Shown piece by piece: positions 24,514 to 36,552 of a stretch of 64,000 nt of DNA. Both the position numbers and the translations under genes were made by a program. Position 1 is the stretch's first letter, and every line of letters begins with the position of its first letter. The notes beneath the pieces are model-generated. The model searched no databases. It was not told the DNA's origin and saw only the letters and a list, made by a program, of their open reading frames with translations. This DNA comes from Carnegiea gigantea (lineage: Eukaryota; Streptophyta; Magnoliopsida; Caryophyllales; Cactaceae), in the NCBI GenBank assembly GCA_029747015.1, contig JAKOGI010002400.1, positions 48,515 through 112,514 of the forward strand, written 5' to 3'.

Positions 24514-25845
24514 CATTGATGACATCCATTTGATGAAAATCCCATCTTTTGGCAGCTGCAACTGCTAGAAAGCAAATCACACTTGTCATTTTGGCCACAC
24601 GAGTGAAGGTCTCACTATAGACAAATCCTTCAACTTGTTGATCTCCTTCAATCACCAATCTAGCTTTGTACCTTCCAACCTTCTATCTAAATTGTACTTT
24701 ATTTTGTAAACTCATTTACAATTAAGGAGTTTCTTTCTAGGAGGTAACTCTTCAGTGGCCCAAATATTATTCAATTCTAATGCCTCAATTTCTTTTACCA
24801 TAACTTCTCTCCACTTTGGATCTTTGACCGCTTAATAAAAGTACATGGGCTCTATAATTTTGGTAACAGCAACAAGATAGCCTCCATGTGCATTAGAAAC
24901 TCTATCACATGTAACGTAATTAGCTGTGGGATAAGACTTACCTAAAGAGACCTTGTGTGGTGGGTGTGCTGGTTCCTTAGGACAGCTTTGTAACAAATAT
25001 AATTCACCAAATGGTTTGGCACCTTCTTGACACGTTTTTCTCTTCTTGAAGGTACGGTTTTTGTCTGTGGACTATTGCTTGCTAGCCCACTCGCCCTTTC
25101 CACTGAGTGCAGTTTCCTTTCAATCTCTTTGTTTTCAGAATTGGACATTGGCCAAACTATGTTCGTTGGTCCACCTGCTTCTTTATCAAGTATTCAATCT
25201 TAACCATGCACGCCTGTGTTTCGCATTGTCTCGCCAGTATAGGCCTTCTCGGGCGGCTCAATCATTGTTATATAGACTCGACTATCCTGATATATGGCTA
25301 ACGCTTCATTTGAACCCACTAATTTTGCTTTGCCTTGGCTGCTGTTATGTTGCTATGAATCCATAATCTCCATAAAGTCTCCCACAGCAAATGAATCCTA
25401 TTGTTAGGGGTAATTTTCTTCATGCCTTTCTACGTACTCAACTAAAGGAAACAGTTCCTCATAGAAATTGCATCTCTACTATTGAACACATCTACACTTT
25501 CAATGTTATATACTCTTCATCCTTTTTTTTCTACAAGGATAACCAATAAAGATGCATAACCTACTTCTTGGACCAAACTTATCTTTTTGTCTTTGAAAAT
25601 CATATGCATAATGCAAACATCCAAAACTTTAGTATGATTATAAGAAGGCTTAGCTTTAAATAAGATTTCATAAGGGAGTTTTGCTATGAAGAATAGATGT
25701 AGGTGTTCTATTAATAAGATAAGCAGTCGTTAGCACACATTCTCCCCAAAATTCAATGGGAAGGTTTGCTTGGAACGTAAGACTCCAGCTACATTCATAA
25801 TGTGTCAATGTTTTCTTTCAACTCTACCACTCTGTTTAGGTGTGT
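24514..25845 (-). pseudogene. Ty1/copia integrase-RT linker and RT N-part (broken)
   Basis: The clearest block is EGDQQVEGFVYSETFTRVAK followed by FHQMDVIN (24658 down to about 24514), the conserved start of copia reverse transcriptase where the family has a QG-DY-ETFSPVAK pattern. Between here and the integrase is low-complexity linker with several frame changes. Open frames on the opposite strand (for example 25046-25366) overlap it and are not genes. Confidence 0.75.
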
Positions 25846-26300
25846 CTATACAACTTGTTTGATGGATAATCCCTTGTTCCTCATAGAATTTTTCATAGGT
25901 CTTGAGGTGAACTCACTTCCGTTGTCACTCCTAATAATTTTCATAATAGCATTAAATTGAGTACTGACCATATGAGATGCTTCATTTTTATCTTTCATAA
26001 GATTTATCCACACACCTTTACTAGCATCATCAACAATGGATAAAAAATAATGAATTCCACAAGATGTTTTAACACGATATGCTCCCCACATATCATAACA
26101 AATGAGATCAAAATTATTCAAAGCCTTATCGTCACTAATTGCAAAAGGTAAACAAGTTTGTTTATCATGCAAACATACGTCACATAAATGACCTTTATGT
26201 CTATAAAATCTTCTTGCATGTTGCTAGAGAATTTAGACAAAGCCTGGCTAGAAGGATGACCTAACCATTTGTGTCAAAGCTCATAGGAAGAGACCTTGTT
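25846..26300 (-). pseudogene. Ty1/copia integrase catalytic core (broken)
   Basis: An uninterrupted stretch of 108 codons (26172 down to 25846) carries the integrase core blocks DLICYDMWGAY, HYFLSIVDDAS and IIRSDNGSEF, including the first two catalytic Asp residues. The third catalytic residue would lie beyond a frame break. Integrase inserts the element cDNA into the host chromosome. The preceding zinc-binding region is only partly readable at about 26200-26330. Confidence 0.85.
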
Positions 26301-26348
26301 AACTTGAATTCCAGCTGTTGGCTCATCTTTGAAGTAATAAAATCTTCT

Positions 26349-26702
26349 TTATGGTGTAGCCACTCCAATTGGCCTCCTCATAGTAAGGTTATGTATGAGA
26401 CAATGGTTATTAGTGAATGTGACAGTATAGTATAGATATTTAATCAATTGTCCAACAGATATGAGACTATAATTTAATTTGGGCATATAGAGTGCATTTT
26501 TCAGCACAATTTTAGACTTAAAATATATAAATCCTCTCATGGTGTTCATGCCATTAGGGAATTCCACTTGAATAGGTAGCATATCATGAACATTATGCAA
26601 TAAATTAATACTACCAATTATGTGACATAAAGCTCCACTATCTAGGAGCCAAACATTCTTACCCGAAAGCCTCTCATAGGTGGGCTTAGGAGTTTCAATC
26701 AA
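26349..26702 (-). pseudogene. Ty1/copia aspartic protease
   Basis: 118 open codons. WLLDSGALCHI holds the D-S-G active-site triad of retroviral-type aspartic proteases, and NALYMPKLNYSLISVGQL is the typical block that follows it in copia proteins. The protease would cut the polyprotein. It lies directly downstream of the zinc knuckle and upstream of integrase, as expected. The active site is intact, but the surrounding polyprotein is broken. Confidence 0.88.
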
Positions 26703-26879
26703 ACTTAGAATGAATTTTTTGCATCTGTTCTGGGGTGAATCTTACATTGCTTCCACGTGCTTCCTCGGACCTTCTAGTTTCATGTGTACGCTAGCATGGG
26801 CAACTTCTTTTCCAGGGTCAGCACCACATCCTCTACAGGTGTTGTTGCATTCATCTCCTCTTCCACCTTGACATCTACC

Positions 26880-27570
26880 ACGGCTAATACACCTAGCCCG
26901 TGAACTCCACCCATGTGGGTACCCAATCAGCTCAAAACATCCACTCTCGTCATGTCCTTATTTCCTACAATGCTTACAGATTGGCTTTTCTCCTTGTGAT
27001 GATATGGCTTTGCTGTGGTGAGACACAGTAACCACATCAATGTGTTCATTCATCATGTCTCGATTTATCATCATATTTTCGTGATTCTTGTCTTGTTGTA
27101 TCGTTATTGAAAATTTTGTCCAAAGACGACATAGGATCGAGGGCTATAATTTCACTTTGGACATTTGAGTAGATATCATCATCTAGCTCCATTAGAAATT
27201 GGTGTATGTTATCATCCTCCATCATCTTATTCATCTTCTTAGCAGCTGCACACTTACATGTAGGCACTTAGACATAATTTCTGAGTTCATTCTAGAGACT
27301 CATAAGTTTTGAAAGGAACTCAACAACTTCTGAGCTCCCTTGTTTGCAAGATGCAATTTCTACTTTCAATTTGTGTATCCTTGAAACATTAGGTACGGAG
27401 TATCGTTTCTTGATGTTCTCCCACATCTCATGTGCTAACTCGACATGAGCTAGGCTTGCATGAATTTTAGGATCAATTACGTTCATGATCAATAAGGTGA
27501 TCATAGAGTTGACCATCCCCCAAGCATTAGCTTCAGTCGAGGGCTCTCCTTCGTTCATTTTAGACTTTAT
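26880..27570 (-). pseudogene. Ty1/copia gag with zinc knuckle (broken)
   Basis: Frame pieces 27558-27292 and 27267-27046 carry copia gag features: the HEMWENIKKRYS block and QFLMELDDDIYSNVQSEI. At about 26935-26985 a CX2CX4HX4C zinc knuckle is readable (C-K-H-C ... G-H-D-E-S-G-C), with one stop between its second Cys and His. Gag packages the element RNA into virus-like particles. At least two frame changes break it. Confidence 0.85.
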
Positions 27571-27822
27571 TATCTTATCATCAATAAAGCTCTTTTAACG
27601 CTGTTCTTATAGCCTGTTCCCGAATATCATAGTTCTTTCCATCGAATTTGATGGTAGTAATAATGGCTCCCAGTGAATGATAAGGTGATATGTAATATGG
27701 AGATTGATTTGTGATGATAAAGTCCTCGATTCCGCCTTTCTTCTCATCCTCCTTCCCCATGACCGTAGCCTTGAAGGTTTAGGATTCCTACCCCCTTCTT
27801 TTTTTTTGCGGTTAATAAGATT

Positions 27823-27832
27823 GCTCTGATAC
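27823..27832 (-). other. Primer binding site (tRNA-Met type), copia element
   Basis: The - strand reads GTATCAGAGC directly abutting the LTR, ten bases of the usual TGGTATCAGAGC. It marks the right-hand LTR as the 5' one. Confidence 0.8.
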
Positions 27833-28054
27833 TGTAAAGAGATATCAGAAGCAAGAATGGTATGTTTTTCTGTTATACCATTCGGCAATATATGCAAGAT
27901 TTATAGTAAAGAATTTTTTGCCCTAATACAACTTAAATTCCTGACTATTCCTAGCTTGGGATACAAGGAACTGAAACCAAATACAATTAGGAAATCTAAT
28001 ACAATTAGAAAAGTAAATAATACAAGTAAATATCACAAAGATATGCCTTTAACA
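27833..28054 (-). repeat. Ty1/copia 5' LTR
   Basis: Starts TGTAAAGAGATATCAG and ends CCTTTAACA. 222 bp, aligned over its full length with 22348-22570. The two copies differ at many positions, indicating an old insertion. Confidence 0.88.
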
Positions 28055-28844
28055 AACGTAGTCTCATAAATTGGAAATAGAGATTAATTGTAAAGAAAAT
28101 ACATCATTCAAACTACTTTACACCTCGAAGCCCAGTTGTGGATATATTTATGAAAAGTGAACTTTCAGGATTGGTTGTAGAGATATAAGGGATAATTTCA
28201 TTTACCAACATCATACCATTATAAAATTCTTTGGGTATATAGGCAAATATGATCAGTAATAGCCAATATTATTTTCATCTGGAAATTTTTGAGTGATTTT
28301 TAATGATATACAACAAATAGCTAAAGTATTTATCATGAAGAACTTAAATAGCACCTTTGCAAACCAAGAATCATGTTACTAACTAAACTTCCGGGCACGG
28401 AAGCATCAGCTTTCAAGTGCTGACTTGAAGGCAATGGACCTGTAGTATAAGTAAAACATAGGCTCTAATGTGTACAAAATTATAGCTAAGAAACTATTAA
28501 GATAATCTAATCTCGTGGCTAGAAAGGCATTTGCTTATAATTTTATTCTTAAAGCTCTGAACACTTCAATTATTTGTTTTTAGATTTCAAACAGAAGAAA
28601 ATCATAGAGAAATGGAGGGAAAAGCGACATGAGAAAAGTCCAACATCTGACATCAATATCACTATTTCAATAGACAAGGAAAGTATAAAAGGGTTTTTAC
28701 AAAGGAGAACATCTGAGGGGCGTTGAGCTGTGTCTCCATTAGAATTGATATTGCTCTACTACTGCAACAACTACTCATCCTTCATCATGGTTTATTTAAA
28801 AATGAGATCTTGAGCATTGGTTCAAAATAATGAGAGACTCTAGG
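28055..28844. other. Unassigned AT-rich sequence
   Basis: No gene seen. The right part (about 28560-28844) may be decayed pararetroviral coding sequence upstream of the repeat copy at 28845, but I cannot follow a frame. Confidence 0.35.
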
Positions 28845-29610
28845 ACATAACTGGAGATGGAGATATATAAAATTTTAATATAGATGACTAACCTTGTAAG
28901 GTATTAAGTGCTCTAAAAAACTACTTGTAGCATCATTCTTGTAACTGTGATATGTATCATGTTAATAAAATAATGTCTATTAAAACCATGTGAGGAATCT
29001 TGGAATGCTATGTGTATAGAGCACCCTAGGCCTATGTACTCCATCTCCTCTAAAAAAAAAGTGTGTTGTGAATGAACATGGTCATTTGAGCATACTTAAG
29101 TTAAAAGAGAAGTCGGGGCTCTTCATTTCTCCAAGTGCAAGCATCATTAATAATCTTAGTAGTTTAAGTCCCTCTTTATTCTTTCCATTGTAAATTGTAA
29201 TGTTTTCATTTTCAATAAAAGAAGTTACTCAATAAAGAACGTTATTTAATCGAATGTTATGTCCTAAATATAGTGATTTCTTGATTAAAAACCCATTGTC
29301 TTTGAAAATGTAAAAACTTAAGTTGTGACTAAGGTATGAAGCAAAGACACAAAACAGGTTTGTATTATACCTTATCTAAAGAAGGTGGTTAAAATTAGCA
29401 ATGTATGTGAACTTCAAGTTACAAGAACACTAGGGTCCAATGCTAACTAAATTCATATAATGATTAAAAAAAATCTCCACTTAAGTTTTGTTATTTTGTT
29501 AAGTATGACGGCGGACATAATTATAGAAAACATGATATTTATTCATAATATAAATAGTAGACTATGATAACTATTACCAGTAAAATCATTTTAGGATGTT
29601 AAAAGCAAAT
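28845..29610 (+). mobile_element. Second copy of pararetroviral 3' coding end and promoter/leader region
   Basis: It aligns colinearly with about 19220-20010: the 'ggagatg' stretch at the end of the C-terminal frame, the 'gtcatttgagcat' block, the 'tcaataaaagaagtt' polyadenylation region, the 'aggaaggtgg/agaaggtgg' block and the final 'gattatgataact' block. Divergence is high, with many small indels. AATAAA lies at 29214-29219. The ACTGTAGCCA repeats and primer-site match of the first copy are not preserved. I infer a second partial pararetroviral insertion, or a rearranged part of the same locus. Confidence 0.7.
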
Positions 29611-30009
29611 AAAACCAAGCATATTCACTTGGGCTATTCCCACAATTCCAAAAATTTCCAGCACATAAATATGACATTCAAAGGTTGAAGATTACATATA
29701 ATCAAGCTACAAAGAGGCTGAAATTAGTAAACCATGTAAAATTTTCGAAACTTGTTGCTAAATATCAAGGTTTAAATCCCCCACACACCTACATTTGCGT
29801 CTCCTATGCACAAAGCAATAAATAAAAAAAGAGGCAGGCAATTATTATCAAATATATCGAGCAAGCTAAATAATGTTTACAAAACCTCAGGATTTTGAAA
29901 AAAAAAAAAAAATTACATAACAGCACAGGGAAGTTAGATGATAATATCTCTTTTCTAAAACATAAATACTTGATGACATCAGAGATTCTTACAAATTCTA
30001 ATCGCAAGA
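29611..30009. other. Unassigned AT-rich sequence
   Basis: A poly(A) tract lies at about 29899-29912. Nothing else can be supported. Confidence 0.35.
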
Positions 30010-30930
30010 TTTTACCCAGTGCTTCAGACGGCTATAAGCATCAACTCGTGCATCCATAGAATCTGCCAACTGATATATCCAAATAGGGATCTTCCTTCTA
30101 TTAGGGGGCGGTTGATTTCCAGTAGATAGACGTTGGGGTCAGTGCTCTCTATTAAACATCCAATAATCAAATTCAAACAGAATGTCAGGATCAAATCACT
30201 TTGGCTTAACTTTCCAAATTGCAAATCCTTCAACATCTACCACCCAACTCAATGAAAACCATCTGCGATAACCTGTGAAGATATCTAAGCTTGAATGAGG
30301 CCTATAAGAGTGTTGCACCAACCAACATTCTTTAAAAGACACCTACATCTGAGGATACATTTGGAAAAAGATCACAATAGCACAAGAATATACGCAGCCA
30401 TATTTAAACCAAACTGTCTTGAATTTAGGCAAGTTCTTAGCAATTGCAAGGGCACTTTGCTTCTCCAGTATGAAGCTACGTTGGTGTATGTGCAACGTTT
30501 CAAGCTCTTGAGAATGTTTTCCTAACATTTTGAGAAACTGGACATATTTATCATCAGTCAGTCATCAAAGATGTATCTCTTTCATACACTTCCAATTCTA
30601 AATAGCCTTGCCAAAGCCTATGGAAATAGTCTAAGATGTGCCTAGGAGCAATAGTCGCTCAAGAGAAGGTGTCTTGCGAGTTACACAATTCATCAAGGCC
30701 AAAGAGGATGGGAGGGTCTGCAATTGTGGAAGATAAACAATACTGCAAAAGTAAATGCACGATGATAGTGTACCTCTTAGATATATATAATAGATAAGCA
30801 TTAGAAATTTTGAGATCACAAGGTACCAAATGGTTTTGATTGACAAGGTCCAGCCTTATCTGTAATCCTGGTAACCTTCCATGACACTCCATAAATAATT
30901 CCTTTAATTCCACAGCCATTTTGTCATAAA
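30010..30930 (-). pseudogene. Possible decayed F-box/LRR-like exons
   Basis: On the - strand, conceptual pieces such as TRKTPSLERLLLLGTS (about 30640-30690) and LGKHSQELETLHIHQRS with AIAKNLPKFKTVWFKYGCV (about 30400-30520) have the leucine spacing of plant F-box/LRR proteins. A further piece, ELFMECHGRLPGLQIRLDL, lies at about 30850-30910. Stops and frame changes separate them, and no complete exon-intron structure with convincing splice sites can be built. If real, it would be the only host-gene-derived material in the window. It could equally be a chance pattern or a retroelement fragment. Confidence 0.25.
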
Positions 30931-32028
30931 TTTCAGCAGATTTTGGGTCACCAAAACAAACACTATCACGTAATATTTGCAGTTGATAATGATAATGTTA
31001 GAGCTGATGCCATATCTAAGAAGATAGTCATATTAGACCCGATGCCTGTTATAGTTAGATTAAGGGCATCGTAACTCCAGAATAAGAAATTCCAACAAGC
31101 TATTCTCCATGAGGAGTAGACTGAGGATACATTAACAGTAGGTCATTCATCGGCACTCGGGAGAACATTTCTTTAAGAGTATCACAATTCATGTTTGCCC
31201 ACCAAGTGACAGTTGGGCATTATTGTTGGTGAGATTTTGAGCTGCTCCATCCCTTCTGGTTAAGCAAGTAGCACTTTTGCAAGGCTAGTATCTTCTTCTC
31301 TTAGTGCATATCAAAAAAGTTGTCCTCGCAGTGTCATAATCATGGTTAATCTGCACTAGACAAAGACAAATATGATAATACAGATTATGTTAAGCTTTGA
31401 TAGATTTCAGCATTTAAGCCCATTGAGCCACAAAAGTAATTTCAGATTTTTGGTACTTTATTTTTCCAGCTCTAACACTTTTCATCCCTTTGCACACTTC
31501 CTTTCAACATATCATTGCCTTCAATTGTCAATTATGTCAAATACCTCCAATTGAAGCAAAGGATTGCTTTCATCATATAATGAATATAGCCAGCTAAACA
31601 AATCACTTAATCTTCAAACTAAGTGCTCTTCTAGCTCTCTTAGGCCAAAACAGGTTTCTATAGTCCACATATACGATGCCCCCACTCAAATGCCAAGTCT
31701 CCCCTTGGGAAATGCTGTGAGAGTGAAATATATGGCTTCAAATGAAAAGATGCAAGTACAGGGTTGGACGTGTATATATATCATCCATATGTACTGTAAT
31801 TCCCTAGCCCGAAGGGGGGCCGCATGACTGCCGTGGATATTTGAATAGGCACATCCACAAGGCTCTCTAAATTTCTTAACCTTAATAAACCTATTAGAAG
31901 ACAACTTTAGCGCAAGCCTTAACTGGAATTTAGTCTAATTCAAGCGGGTGATTCTAAAACATGCGTTTTTATACATACTTAAACTAACACAATTACATAT
32001 ATGCATACAAATTACACCCACATCGATA
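30931..32028. other. Unassigned sequence
   Basis: Short open stretches on both strands (for example 31564-31827) show no recognisable domain. The + strand stretch at about 30990-31180 keeps a frame for a while but cannot be identified. Confidence 0.35.
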
Positions 32029-32408
32029 TTTTTTTTTTTTGGGTAAGTAATCAAGAGGTATATTAAAAGGATACCAAGGGGATGTCACCCATGTACAAAA
32101 GGGACAAATACAAAAACATTATGCCCTTAAGTTCTCATCCATAATGCAATCTACAAAAGCCAAAAAAGTTAAAATTTTCTTACCATTGAGTCTGACACTA
32201 CAACTATAAAACCACCTCAAAAAACAAAGCTCAAATTTTTGCAATGACAAGGCTTTGCCTTAAAAAAAAAAAAAAAAAATCAATTTCTCTCCTTCCAAGT
32301 AGCCCATCAAACAGCCAAAAGAACCATATTCCAAACTCTAAGGTCCCAACTCTTCTTTATCCTTCTTCTCCAAGCCACCGCCACATCTCTCACATTAGAA
32401 GGTTGAAC

Positions 32409-32603
32409 CTAACTAATACCCATTAGAGAGAGAGATAAATCCCAAAGCGAAGAAACCCACCGACAATGTAAAAAGAGATGATCCATAGTTTCTTCCTCCT
32501 CCAAACACATGGAGCATCTACTTGGACCACTAAAATTTCTTCTTTTAGGCATGTCTTCCATAGGAATCTTCCCTATGGTGGTCGCCCAAGCAAAGAAACA
32601 CAC
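32409..32603 (-). pseudogene. LINE reverse transcriptase zinc-binding domain (zf-RVT)
   Basis: 65 open codons containing CSMCLEEEETMDHLFLHC, which matches the C-x2-C ... H-x3-H-C pattern of the plant zf-RVT domain, preceded by the usual FFAWATTIGKIPMEDML-like block with small changes. It is the best-preserved part of the LINE. It is cut off from the catalytic part by frame changes. Confidence 0.9.
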
Positions 32604-33418
32604 TTTTGCTAGAGCGTTAGACTTCTAAATGGACTTCGCAGCAAAATCACGATCATCCAAGGCTTCAAATCGTGTGAAATAAAAACTCTTGATGCTAAAG
32701 GACCCCTTAGAGTTTAGTGGGCACACAATCTCATTGTTGCCTTGAGGCAAAACCTCTTTGCCAACAAGTAAGGCTAACAAATTACAAATACTGTCCTCTT
32801 CCTAATCATCGAGACTCCTCACAAAAGTCAAATTCTAATGGCTTATGTCACCATTCCAAGAAACTCTTTTTGTACGGTGGCATACTTTAATGAGCCATCC
32901 TAAAAAGATCGAAAAAAAGAGTCTTTAAAGGTCAATCCCCATACCAAACATCATGCAAAAATAATACCCTTTAGCCATCCTTCACCTTAAAATGCACTAA
33001 AGATTTGAAACGCTAAACTGCTAAGATAGATTTCTAACAACCAACATCGTGAGAATGAGAACTCTTCTTACTCCACCAACCTAACTCACCGATCCCATAT
33101 TTTGCCTTGATCACATTGTTCCACATAGCATCATCCTCCTTTGCAAACCTCCACTGGTCTTCAAAGCTTCGTTCATAACACGAAGAGGTCGTATGCTAAG
33201 TCCTCCCTCTTGTTTAGGACAACGTACTTCCTTCAATTGACCCAATGAAGGCCATTACCATTATTATTGGAATTCGAAAGAAAATCTCTCATGATTTTCT
33301 CTAACCGACTAGCAATGCTAGCTAGAATGATGAATAAAGACATGAAGTAGATAGGCATACTACACAAAGTGCTTTTAAGAAGGGTCAATCTACCCCCTCT
33401 AGACAAAGGTTTAGACTT

Positions 33419-33725
33419 CTAGTCTACTAATATCTTGTGAAACCTCTCAATAACTGGGTCCCAAACAGTTATGCTCTTATAAGGAGCACTAAGAGGAAGA
33501 CCAAGGCAAGAAGAAGACAAATATTCAACTCCACACCCAAAAAAACGAGCTAAGACATGAACATTAGGCACCTCGCCAATGGGAATGAGTGCACTTTTGG
33601 ATAGGTTGACCCTTAATACAAACATAGCTTCAAAAAGTAGAAGGATGCACATCAAGTAACCCAAATTGCTCTTGTATGCAAAAAACAAGGGTATCGTTGG
33701 CAAAGAGCAAATGGGATTTACTAAA
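33419..33725 (-). pseudogene. LINE reverse transcriptase C-part (broken)
   Basis: VNLSKSALIPIGEVPNV and GLPLSAPYKSITVWDPVIE are characteristic blocks after the active site of plant LINE reverse transcriptase. The active-site segment is readable at about 33685-33725 as LLFANDTLVFC, so the usual FADD has become FAND. A frameshift separates it from the downstream blocks. Inactive. Confidence 0.85.
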
Positions 33726-33979
33726 CATAATTCATAACATCAACACATAACAAGGTCTATATTTTCACCTTCACTCTCCAAAAAGTGTATCTGACGCCTA
33801 GTCTCGTGTATGCTCACGTGGCTTCCTTTAACTTTCCAAATCCTAAACAATTGTGCGGTCATGAGCCCCCTGAGCCCAATGAATAACCCTTACTTTCCTG
33901 TCACACTATGCACATTATCCGGTTAACACATAATCACATAATACATATATCCCATGGAACCAAAGCATAGAAAATAACA

Positions 33980-36552
33980 TATAACACCCTGAACTGCAAG
34001 GATTCAAAATACAGTTTCAGACGCAATTTTGATTTCAGTTGCAATACGGAAAAATCACTCTAATACGGCCGGCATGAAAACGCGGTTCGCCCAATTCCAA
34101 ATCCTTTCCAATGCAGCCATTTCTTCGTGATTTGGCTACATTTTGAATCCATGCCTAGAAGGTAAAACAAGAATATGCTCATGCTTCATAAATCGTAATA
34201 CTCATATCTTTCATATCTAACATCCTCCAAAACTTCACAAAACACATACACCCCACACATATATGTCATAGACAGGCAGTTAGTTTAACTTAGTCATACT
34301 CATCCCATACTAGGTACAATTTGGGGACTTTTGTTTCCACTTAAGGCCTAAACAGAGTCCACAGCTAGCCTATACACTAAACTCACCATGGTTGTTCCAT
34401 GCCTACCACACCTTTTGGGGTCTTAGTCCAAAAGAAAGCAAAGTCCGCTAAGTCAAACAAGTGCACATACTAATCACAAACCCATAGTGTATTTCTTTAA
34501 ACATATTTATCAATCACACATATACTTCAAAATCAATCACAAAATCTCATAGATATCCTAAATGATCTTTCAAATCCAAAATCCAAATGGAAGTCAAAGA
34601 TCAATTTCATAACATATCATATATTCTTAGCTTAATTAGAAATCTTTAGTTTAGGAGAAATCAACTCATGATGCACGCAAAGAACCATCACAAAGAGTGG
34701 CAAACACATCCTAATGGACTAGCTACAATTCATTCATATGATACCAACCACTAGTGGACTAGTTGTAACTCATTCATATGGTACCAACCAGGCATGCTAG
34801 TTCTAGAGGATGCAAACTACTCACAAATATAAACCATTGAGTCGCATTCATGTCCCAGCAAGTTATGTCAAAGCCTTCCTCACGGGGACCTACATGGCTA
34901 GCATAATGCATAAGGTCGAAATTCATATCCTAGGAAATTAGTTAGAACCTCTCCCACTAGGCGACTTGAATATAACACTACTATTGCCATAGATCTAGAA
35001 CGCAATTTTACTCAGGCAAGACATGAACCTCTTTCCCTATAAAAACATGGCTTTATGAGCTCATATATTTCATATTATCACATTCTTATTTTAAAAAGAA
35101 CTTATATTCGTAACTTATTCAATTTATTCCAGAACATAATCAAACCAAGGCATAATTCAACTTCAAATGGTTTTCACATACTTCTAATACGTAATTCTAA
35201 TACCTTAATATTTATAATGCTCAATGCTGGCCCTTCCATGTCTAATTTATGGATTGAACATATAGATAATTTGTATTCACACTAAACATGATAATTTCAC
35301 TCAAGAATTCATAACTTAGAGAACACACATCCAACCTTCACTAAATGTTTCAGGAAATTGATAAATAATATAGAGAATCTAAGATAAAATTTTCACAATT
35401 TTTCACGAGGTCAATAATTCCCAAAAATTCAAACTGTAGGCAGAATTGCTGCAAATCTGAAAATTTAGCGCAAAACTTCATAACACATAGAATACACAAC
35501 CAAAATTCACAAAACCTCACAGGAAATTGCCCAATGTCATCAATAATCTACAGTAAAAGTTTCATAATTTTCCTCGAAGCCTATTATTTACAAAAATTGA
35601 AATACTGGTAGCAATTATGCAGTAAAATAGAACAGTTTCAATCAAAAATTCATGGCTCATGAACTACACATCCAAAATTCATGGAGAATCTACAGTAAAA
35701 TTTTGAAAATTTTCTCCGATCCAATAATTCCCAGAAACCACATAGTGAGCGAAATTACCTAATATCAAAAAATAAAATCATTGTTTCCCGCTTGAATTCT
35801 CGTAAACCACATTTTTTTATCAAAATATTCACAACCTAGCACAAACAAGATCAAATTCACAACACAACCTTCAAATTCATATCATCCATATAATTCAACA
35901 ATCACAAATGGCAATGAAACTGTTGGTAGTGAGTTTCTAGCAAATAAATTTAGAGTTCTAATTTACTAAACCCTAAAACATCAAATTCATAGCTTCAAAC
36001 TTCAATTGAATCCTCAAATTTAAGGATAAATTATTCAAATAATCTTCACCCATTCAATTTTAGGTTGAAAGAAAAGTAAAGATTACTCACCTTTAATCCA
36101 CCAAGCTTAATTTCTGTTTTCCTTCTTTCTTCTTCTTCCTCTTCTCTTTCTTTCTCTTCTCTTTCTTCCCCTCTCTCCTCTCTGTGGTTCGTGTGTTTGT
36201 GTTGGGTGGATTAGGTTGGGCAAAAGCGAAGAGCCCCCCTTTTTCTTTTTGTTTTCACATAGTAAAATCCCCCTCCACCCTTTACATGAAATAGAAAAAA
36301 TCTCCCTCTTTTCTTTTTCTTTTTCTTATCCTTTTTGCCTTTTTTTCCCTCAATTTAATTTTTCTTTTTTTTTGTGGCAAGGTTGTAGTAATCCAATAAT
36401 GAGTTATGCTTCTACTTATTCTGCAAAAATAATAATGCTAATACTAACTCAGTCACATATATACATCAAAAATAACTAATCTAAACTATACACATAAAAT
36501 ATATATCACACACATACGTGTAAATTAGTAACTAAAAATTCAGGCTGCTACA
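33980..36552 (-). mobile_element. Probable solo LTR, LARD-LTR-like architecture
   Basis: The segment starts TATAACACCC and ends GGCTGCTACA. Its interior is AT-rich and non-coding, with repeated 'acagtaaaa.tttc' type blocks (about 35370-35720), and a CT-rich tract at 36115-36180 lies about 370 bp from the right end. The start and the position of the pyrimidine/GA tract parallel the LARD-like LTRs at 3821 and 10732, though the sequences do not align closely. No matching 5-bp duplication is visible and the exact ends are uncertain. Confidence 0.45.

Larger units (their letters stand above)
22348..28054 (-). mobile_element. Degenerate Ty1/copia retrotransposon
   Basis: Terminal repeats of 223 and 222 bp enclose, reading right to left, gag, zinc knuckle, protease, integrase, reverse transcriptase and RNase H. 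Integrase before reverse transcriptase is the Ty1/copia order. A tRNA-Met-type primer site adjoins the right LTR and a CTTGAGGGGGAG purine tract adjoins the left one. Bases next to the two LTRs (TAGGA left, AACGT right) do not match, so no target duplication is visible. Scattered frameshifts and stops and an insertion within the reverse transcriptase show it is dead. Confidence 0.9.
32029..33730 (-). mobile_element. 5'-truncated LINE (L1-type) retrotransposon
   Basis: The left end is a T12 tract (32029-32040), the poly(A) tail of a - strand element. Moving right come the zinc-binding domain that closes plant LINE reverse transcriptases (32409-32603), then 'GGLSIRPLRVMN' type sequence (about 33170-33230), then the end of the reverse transcriptase (33419-33703). 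The reading begins just before the active site at about 33725, so the 5' part, including endonuclease and ORF1, is missing. Such truncation is normal for target-primed reverse transcription. I could not find a convincing target duplication. Confidence 0.88.

Noticed and set aside
25046..25366. 106-codon + strand frame
   Set aside because: Lies opposite the copia integrase-RT linker and has no recognisable domain.
22343..28059. Target duplication for the copia element
   Set aside because: TAGGA on the left and AACGT on the right do not match, so none is claimed.
36216..36479. 87-codon + strand frame rich in Phe/Leu/Ser
   Set aside because: Translation of a T-rich and CT-rich tract inside the probable solo LTR; no domain and no context for a gene.
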